Below are positions 59,199-64,000 of a stretch of 64,000 bases of DNA, in pieces; position 1 is the first letter of the stretch, and each line of letters starts with the position of its first letter. The notes below the pieces were generated by a model that saw only the letters and a program-made list of their open reading frames with translations, was not told the origin of the DNA and made no database searches. This stretch comes from an uncultured Bacillota bacterium. GTDB lineage: Bacteria > Bacillota > Clostridia > Oscillospirales > Oscillospiraceae. The stretch spans positions 1 through 64,000 of the forward strand of contig CANSSJ010000002.1 in NCBI GenBank assembly GCA_947649625.1, written 5' to 3'. The position numbers were made by a program, and so were the translations under genes.

Positions 59199-60296
59199 AT
59201 GGAAAAATATAAGGTAGGCATTATCGGCGCCACCGGCATGGTGGGCCAGCGCTTCGTCACCCTGATGGAGAATCACCCCTGGTTCCAGCTCACCGTTCTT
59301 GCCGCCAGTCCCCGCTCCGCGGGAAAGCCCTATGAGGAGGCGGTGGCCGGCCGCTGGGCCATGAAGTCCCCCATTCCGGAGGAGGCCAAAAAACTGGTCG
59401 TCATGGACGCCCAGGCCGACGTGGAGAAGATCGCGGGCATGGTGGACTTTGTCTTCTGCGCCGTGGACATGAAGAAGGAGGAGATCCGCGCTCTGGAGGA
59501 GCAGTACGCCAAGGCCGAGTGCCCGGTGGTGTCCAACAACTCCGCCAACCGCTGGACCGACGACGTGCCCATGGTGGTGCCCGAGCTCAACGCCGATCAC
59601 ATCAGGATCATCGACGCCCAGCGAAAACGCCTGGGCACCAAGCGGGGCTTTATCGCCGTCAAGTCCAACTGCTCCATCCAGAGCTACGCCCCCCTCCTCA
59701 CCCCCCTGATGCAGGCGGGCTACGACATCGAGAAGGTACTGGTCTGCACCTATCAGGCCATCTCCGGCGCGGGCAAGACCTTCGAGCGCTGGCCCGAGAT
59801 GGTGGATAACCTCATCCCCTACATCGGCGGCGAGGAGGAGAAGAGCGAGCAGGAGCCCCTGAAGGTCTGGGGCCGCATTGAGGGTGATAAGATCGTCAAG
59901 GCCGACGGCCCCGTTATCACCGCTCAGTGCCTCCGGGTGCCCGTCTCCGACGGCCACACCGCCGCCGCCTTCGTCACCTTCAAGGAGGGCAAAAAGCCCA
60001 CCATTGAGCAGATCAAGGAGATCTGGAAGAACTTCAAGGGCCGGGCTCAGGAGCTGGATCTCCCCTCCGCCCCCAGGCAGTTCATCCACTACTTCGAGGA
60101 GCCCGACCGGCCCCAGGCCCACACCGAGCGGGAGCTGGAGGGCGGCATGGCCATCTCCGCCGGACGCCTCCGTCCCGACACCCAGTACGACTACAAGTTC
60201 GTAGGTCTGAGCCACAATACCCTCCGGGGCGCCGCCGGCGGCAGTGTCCTGCTGGCCGAGCTGCTGTGCGCCGAGGGGTATATTGAGCGGAAATAA
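59199..60296 (+). CDS. asd: Aspartate-semialdehyde dehydrogenase (archaeal/fungal-type)
   Basis: A protein of 365 residues from ATG 59199 (GGAGG upstream). The nucleotide fold VGIIGATGMVGQRFVTLM, the catalytic Cys in VKSNCSIQSY, TYQAISGAGKTFERWPEM, and RVPVSDGHTAAAFV are typical. It reduces aspartyl phosphate to the semialdehyde, which feeds lysine, threonine and methionine. Its stop overlaps the next start (TAATG). Confidence 0.95.
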   Translation: MEKYKVGIIGATGMVGQRFVTLMENHPWFQLTVLAASPRSAGKPYEEAVAGRWAMKSPIPEEAKKLVVMDAQADVEKIAGMVDFVFCAVDMKKEEIRALEEQYAKAECPVVSNNSANRWTDDVPMVVPELNADHIRIIDAQRKRLGTKRGFIAVKSNCSIQSYAPLLTPLMQAGYDIEKVLVCTYQAISGAGKTFERWPEMVDNLIPYIGGEEEKSEQEPLKVWGRIEGDKIVKADGPVITAQCLRVPVSDGHTAAAFVTFKEGKKPTIEQIKEIWKNFKGRAQELDLPSAPRQFIHYFEEPDRPQAHTERELEGGMAISAGRLRPDTQYDYKFVGLSHNTLRGAAGGSVLLAELLCAEGYIERK

Positions 60297-60550
60297 TGCA
60301 AATTCAATATACAAAATGGCAGACGCGGCGAAGAAGTTTGCTGGACCAAAAGCATCTGTCCACCGGAGTTCTGATAAAAGCCTGTTCCAGGCTGAATCTA
60401 ACCTGGCAAATATATAATTTAGCAGAGGACGCAGAACAGGGAAAGTTTTATTTTCGGCTGGTCGTCCCTAAAGGGTGCAGATTTAGTCCAGAATTGAAGC
60501 AATTTTTAAAAGAGCATAAACATACGACCGTAAAAAGGGTGGACCGATAG
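60296..60550 (+). CDS. Hypothetical AT-rich protein, 84 residues
   Basis: Its ATG overlaps the asd stop, so it is translationally coupled. Basic, with FYFRLVVPKGCRFSPELKQFL in the second half. Clearly AT-richer than asd and dapA. Not recognised. It may be a fragment or partner belonging with the following Imm70-like gene. Confidence 0.6.
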   Translation: MQIQYTKWQTRRRSLLDQKHLSTGVLIKACSRLNLTWQIYNLAEDAEQGKFYFRLVVPKGCRFSPELKQFLKEHKHTTVKRVDR

Positions 60551-61000
60551 ATGGGGCTGTATCTTTGTATATTTGATGAATGCAACGAAGATATCTGCGG
60601 TGTAGAAGTTGGGCTTTATCAATATTTTGGAGATTTCAGAGATACGGTCGCTAAGTATACGGATAAAGGTTTCGTTTCCAAACTTCTAAATCGTAATCAT
60701 AAAAGATTTTCCTCCCAAATGCCGACTTTATTAAACCATTCCGACTGTGACGGCAACTGGAGTGTCCGTGACTGCAAGCTGCTGAAAGCGGAACTGGAAG
60801 AAATTAAGCAGGTATTTATTGAAGAACCTCCCTCTCCCAAAATCATTGCTTCTAAACAAGATGTCTTTGATTTCTTCGGAATAAAGCCCCAGAATCTGTT
60901 TGAATGCTTTGTGGATTCGGATTGTGAGTTTCTGATTGACAGGTTAATGGAATTATGTGACCTGGCTATAGAAAAAAACAGACCAATCATGTTTCAATAA
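60551..61000 (+). CDS. Imm70-like immunity protein
   Basis: A protein of 149 residues starting directly after the previous stop. MGLYLCIFDECNEDICGVEVG, then the highly specific MPTLLNHSDCDGNWSVRDCKLL block and an EELEEIKQVF-like helix match the Imm70 family of immunity proteins from polymorphic toxin loci. It would neutralise a nuclease or other toxin of competing strains. No toxin gene is in view. AT-rich insertion within the lysine operon. Confidence 0.75.
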   Translation: MGLYLCIFDECNEDICGVEVGLYQYFGDFRDTVAKYTDKGFVSKLLNRNHKRFSSQMPTLLNHSDCDGNWSVRDCKLLKAELEEIKQVFIEEPPSPKIIASKQDVFDFFGIKPQNLFECFVDSDCEFLIDRLMELCDLAIEKNRPIMFQ

Positions 61001-61030
61001 TTTTATCTTACCAGAAAGGAAGTACTTTAT

Positions 61031-61921
61031 ATGAGAACTCCCGTCTTTACCGGCTCCTGTCCCGCCCTGGTGACCCCCTTTGACGCCAACGGGATCATCA
61101 ACTACGAGGCTTTCGGCAAGCTCATCGACGCCCAGATCGAAGCCGGCGTGGACGCGGTGTGCGTCTGCGGCACCACCGGCGAGTCGGCCACCATGTCCAT
61201 CCGGGAGCACATCGCCGCCGTGGAGTTCTGCGTCAAGCGGGTGGACCACCGGGTGAAGGTCATCGCCGGTGCGGGAAGCAACGACACCTCCGCCGCCGTC
61301 TACCTGTCCCAGCACGCCCAGGACTCCGGCGCCGACGCCCTGCTCCACGTCACCCCCTACTACAACAAGGCCAGCCAGACCGGCCTCATCAAGCACTACG
61401 AGTACATCGCCGACCGGACCGAGCTGCCCATCATCCTCTACAACGTGCCCAGCCGCACCGGCGTGTCCTTCACCGCCGACACCTACAAGGTGCTGTCCGC
61501 CAACCCCAAGATCAACGGCGTGAAGGAGGCCAGCGGCAACTTCTCCCTCCTGGCCCACACCCGCTACCTCTGCCCCGACGACTTCTACATCTGGTCGGGC
61601 AACGACGACCAGGTGGTGCCCATGATGGCCCTGGGGGCCAAGGGCGTCATCTCGGTGGCCTCCAACATCATCCCGGAGGTCATGCTGAAAATGAGCCACC
61701 TCTGCCTGGAGAACGACTTTGAGGCCGCCTCCCAGCTCCAAATCAGGTACATGGACCTGATCGACGCCCTGTTCTGCGAGGTCAACCCCATCCCCATCAA
61801 GGCGGCCATGAACCTGATGGGCATGGAGGCCGGCCCCCTGCGCCTGCCCCTGTGCGACATCTCCGACAAGAATCTGGCCGTCCTCCGCGCCTCTATGGAA
61901 AGAATGGGACTGCTAAAGTAA
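61031..61921 (+). CDS. dapA: 4-hydroxy-tetrahydrodipicolinate synthase
   Basis: A TIM barrel of 296 residues with AAAGGAAG before ATG. PALVTPFDANGIINYEAF, CGTTGESATM, LYNVPSRTGV and the Schiff-base Lys in INGVKEASGN are conserved. It condenses pyruvate with aspartate semialdehyde. Confidence 0.96.
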   Translation: MRTPVFTGSCPALVTPFDANGIINYEAFGKLIDAQIEAGVDAVCVCGTTGESATMSIREHIAAVEFCVKRVDHRVKVIAGAGSNDTSAAVYLSQHAQDSGADALLHVTPYYNKASQTGLIKHYEYIADRTELPIILYNVPSRTGVSFTADTYKVLSANPKINGVKEASGNFSLLAHTRYLCPDDFYIWSGNDDQVVPMMALGAKGVISVASNIIPEVMLKMSHLCLENDFEAASQLQIRYMDLIDALFCEVNPIPIKAAMNLMGMEAGPLRLPLCDISDKNLAVLRASMERMGLLK

Positions 61922-61934
61922 GGAGTTTTCCGCT

Positions 61935-62690
61935 ATGCTGAAGATAATCATTTCCGGCTGCAACGGCCACATGGGCCGGGTGGTGGCCGGGCTGTGCGAA
62001 GCCGATCCCAATTTGGAGATTGCCGCCGGCTTCGATGTGCTGGGGGCGGCTGACCGGGACTTCCCCGTCTGCACCTCCCCGGCTCAATTCACCGGCGAGG
62101 CAGACGCGGTAATCGATTTCTCCTCCCCCGCCGCCCTGGACGGCCTGCTGGAGTTCGCCAAGTCCCGGAAGATTCCCCTGGTGCTGGCCACCACCGGTTA
62201 CACCCCGGAGCAGGAAGCCCAGGTGGGGGCCGCCGCCTGTGAGACGCCCATCTTCCGCTCCGCCAATATGTCCCTGGGCATCAATGTGCTGCTGGAGCTG
62301 GTGAAAAAGGCCGCCTCCGTCCTGGGGGACAGCTACGACATCGAGATCGTGGAGCGTCACCACCGCCGGAAGGTGGACGCCCCCTCCGGCACCGCCCTGA
62401 TGATCGCCGAAGCGGCGGCGTCCTCCTGCGGTCACGAGACGGAGTATGTCTACGAGCGCCACTCCACCCGCCACCCCCGGGACAAGAAAGAAATCGGCAT
62501 CTCCGCCGTCCGGGGGGGCACCATCGTTGGGGAGCACGAGATCATCTTCGCCGGCCACGACGAGATCATGGAGATACGCCACACCGCCCTCTCCCGGGAG
62601 ATCTTCGCCCAGGGAGCGGTGGAGGCCGCCAAGTTTATCGCCGGTGTGGATAAGCCGGGGCTGTATGATATGAGCTATCTCGTGAAATGA
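61935..62690 (+). CDS. dapB: 4-hydroxy-tetrahydrodipicolinate reductase
   Basis: A protein of 251 residues. The NAD(P) fold ISGCNGHMGRVVAGLCE, TTGYTPEQEA, and IVERHHRRKVDAPSGTAL are the DapB signature. It reduces the DapA product in lysine synthesis. Follows dapA by 13 bases with AAGGAG. Confidence 0.96.
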   Translation: MLKIIISGCNGHMGRVVAGLCEADPNLEIAAGFDVLGAADRDFPVCTSPAQFTGEADAVIDFSSPAALDGLLEFAKSRKIPLVLATTGYTPEQEAQVGAAACETPIFRSANMSLGINVLLELVKKAASVLGDSYDIEIVERHHRRKVDAPSGTALMIAEAAASSCGHETEYVYERHSTRHPRDKKEIGISAVRGGTIVGEHEIIFAGHDEIMEIRHTALSREIFAQGAVEAAKFIAGVDKPGLYDMSYLVK

Positions 62691-62694
62691 AAAA

Positions 62695-62726
62695 ACGCCT
62701 TTGCAACAGCAGAGGCGCTTTTTTTA
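62695..62726 (+). terminator. Terminator of the lysine operon
   Basis: CGCCTTTGC (62696-62704) pairs with GCAGAGGCG (62709-62717) with one mismatch, then CTTTTTTT. Confidence 0.8.
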
Positions 62727-62738
62727 AAGGAGTTTACT

Positions 62739-62945
62739 ATGATGATATGCCCCTTTTGTGGAGAAGGTCCTATCTATGAAGCGGTCGTAAAAGAAAATCT
62801 GGAGACCATCTATATTTGTGCCGAATGTGATACTGTGTGGAAACAGATAAGGCAAGATACCGAAGTCACAAATTTTGCGAATTACATGAGAAAACTGAAG
62901 AAAGCCGCACTATGGAGCGAATTGGAGCTTATTTCCATTGTTTGA
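62739..62945 (+). CDS. Small zinc-ribbon protein
   Basis: A protein of 68 residues with AAAGGAG upstream. Two CxxC pairs (CPFCGEGPIYEAV and YICAECDTVWKQI) form a zinc ribbon. AT-richer than its neighbours. Function unknown. Confidence 0.7.
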   Translation: MMICPFCGEGPIYEAVVKENLETIYICAECDTVWKQIRQDTEVTNFANYMRKLKKAALWSELELISIV

Positions 62946-63019
62946 ACGGCCAAACTCTACGGAGCGGCGATTGCGTTTTTCTCAAAAACCTGTTACCCTG
63001 ATTTCGGAGGTGGGGACAC

Positions 63020-63598
63020 ATGGACCAGATCAAAACCGGACAGCTCATCCGCACTCTGCGCAACCAAAAAGGACTGACCCAAAGGGCGCTGGCCGAGGCC
63101 GTCGGCGTGGGCGACAAGGCTGTCAGTAAATGGGAGCGGGGTCTGGGCTGCCCCGACGTGTCCCTCCTTCCAGAAATTTCAAGGGTTTTGGGCGTCGGGC
63201 TGGAGGCATTGCTCTCCGGAGCGCTGAACGCCAATGACCAGGAAAGAGGACATATGAAAAAACTGAATTTTTACGTCTGCCCCGAATGCGGAAACCTCAT
63301 CACCTCCGCGACTGCGGCGGGCGTGTCCTGCTGCGGCAGGACGCTGCTCCCCCTGCAGCCCCAGAAGCCGGAGGAGCCGCTGTCGGTGGAAAAAATCGAC
63401 GACAGTTGGTTTGTCTCCTCCCCTCACCCCATGACCAAGGAGCACTATGTCTCCTTCGTGGCCCTGCTCACCGGGGATACTCTGTTTCTCCGCCGGCTCT
63501 ACCCCGAGTGGGATTTGCAGACCCGCATCCCCGCCTTTGGACACGGAATCTTGCTGTGGTACTGCACCCAGCACGGACTGTTCCGGCATATTATTTGA
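63020..63598 (+). CDS. XRE regulator fused to a zinc/desulfoferrodoxin-like domain
   Basis: A protein of 192 residues. Helix-turn-helix at about 17-40 (LTQRALAEAVGVGDKAVSKWERG, followed by CPDVSLLPEISRVLGVGLEALL). From residue 75 comes a second domain with YVCPECGNLI, VSCCGRTLLPL and HPMTKEHYVSF, the desulfoferrodoxin-like ligand pattern, ending WYCTQHGLFRHI. It could sense redox or metal state. GGAGGTGGGG precedes the ATG. Confidence 0.82.
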   Translation: MDQIKTGQLIRTLRNQKGLTQRALAEAVGVGDKAVSKWERGLGCPDVSLLPEISRVLGVGLEALLSGALNANDQERGHMKKLNFYVCPECGNLITSATAAGVSCCGRTLLPLQPQKPEEPLSVEKIDDSWFVSSPHPMTKEHYVSFVALLTGDTLFLRRLYPEWDLQTRIPAFGHGILLWYCTQHGLFRHII

Positions 63599-63611
63599 GG
63601 AGTGACGCACC

Positions 63612-64000
63612 ATGCCCAACCAATTCATCCGCACCCGCCTGCTCATTGGGGACAAGCCGCTGGAGCGGCTGAACAGAACCAAAATCGCCGTCTTCGGTGT
63701 GGGGGGCGTGGGGGGCTACGCCGTTGAGGCGCTGGCACGGTCAGGCGCAGGCGCTTTACACCTTTACGACGACGACACCGTCTCCGAAAGCAACCTAAAC
63801 AGGCAGATCGCCGCTCTCCACTCCACCCTGGGACAACCCAAAGCGGAAGTCATGGCCCGGCGGGTACGGGACATTAACCCGGACTGTCAGGTGGAGGCTT
63901 TCCGCCTGTTTTACCTCCCTCAGAATGCGGACGAAGTGGATTTGACACAGTATGATTACGTGGTGGACTGCATCGACACTGTAACCGCTAAGCTGGAGCT
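63612..64000 (+). CDS. ThiF/TcdA-like tRNA threonylcarbamoyladenosine dehydratase (5' part)
   Basis: The gene runs off the right edge after 129 residues. IAVFGVGGVGGYAVEALARSGAGALHLYDDD and NLNRQIAALHSTLGQPKAEVM are the adenylation-domain signature of the TcdA (CsdL) branch of E1-like enzymes, which make cyclic t6A in tRNA. Confidence 0.88.
   Translation, partial: MPNQFIRTRLLIGDKPLERLNRTKIAVFGVGGVGGYAVEALARSGAGALHLYDDDTVSESNLNRQIAALHSTLGQPKAEVMARRVRDINPDCQVEAFRLFYLPQNADEVDLTQYDYVVDCIDTVTAKLE

Noticed and set aside
1-64000. CRISPR arrays, rRNA or tRNA genes
   Set aside because: No regularly spaced short repeats and no recognisable rRNA or tRNA sequence were seen on either strand. A tRNAscan or Infernal run would be needed to exclude atypical ones.

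Overview
The window looks like a chromosomal segment of a GC-rich Firmicute, most likely a gut clostridium of the Oscillospiraceae (Flavonifractor/Lawsonibacter/Pseudoflavonifractor-like). This placement is an inference. It rests on Gram-positive gene order (tilS-hpt-ftsH, gdpP-rplI-dnaB, addB/addA, rplM-rpsI, asd-dapA-dapB), strong GGAGG ribosome binding sites, consensus sigma-A promoters and the family flavour of the proteins. No rRNA, tRNA or CRISPR array was recognised.

Bases 1 to about 17,040 are the right part of a PBSX/Myoviridae-like prophage. All of its genes read rightward except one. In order it carries: tail tube (partial), tail chaperone with a probable programmed -1 frameshift, tape measure, XkdP/Q/R/S/T-like baseplate genes (the baseplate J gene is split by a frameshift), a DUF2313-type protein with C-terminal repeats, and a tail fibre. 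Next comes a complete diversity-generating retroelement (DGR): Avd-like gene, template repeat, reverse transcriptase, and a DUF6273-like target with the variable repeat. After it follow a small binding protein, lysis genes, a lysogeny/regulatory module, and an IS30-type transposase as the last gene. The TR and VR (102 bp each) differ at 19 positions. All 19 are adenines in the TR, the hallmark of retroelement mutagenesis. No tyrosine or serine integrase is visible in this part.

Bases 17,044 to 25,743 are a minus-strand housekeeping block: gdpP, rplI, dnaB, a membrane protein, tilS, hpt, ftsH. Bases 25,900 to 33,900 read rightward: ilvE, a small hypothetical, an LTA-synthase-like sulfatase, a probable type I toxin-antitoxin unit, prfC, an XRE/membrane regulator and a MATE transporter. 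Bases 33,940 to 37,256 read leftward: an AT-rich immunity-like orphan, a CapA-like lipoprotein and a serine hydrolase. Bases 37,445 to 42,159 read rightward: DEAD-box helicase, a membrane protein, PspC, a GNAT acetyltransferase and gdhA. Bases 42,220 to 52,370 read leftward: addB, an immunity-like gene, a pyridoxal-kinase-like gene, addA, a metallo-beta-lactamase protein and a TtcA-like protein. The rest holds rplM-rpsI, a LacI regulator with a MATE pump, queA, a SpoIID-like protein, the lysine operon asd-(two AT-rich genes including an Imm70-like one)-dapA-dapB, and a TcdA-like gene that runs off the end.

Non-coding structure worth attention: (1) GC-rich palindromic elements of about 70-130 bp lie between genes, and one sits in frame inside addA. 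(2) A divergent-promoter module of about 85 bp occurs twice, 2.2 kb apart. One copy faces a 31-residue hydrophobic toxin-like ORF, and the other is an orphan. (3) A perfect 10-bp inverted repeat lies exactly between the -35 and -10 of the promoter of the prophage regulator-transposase operon.
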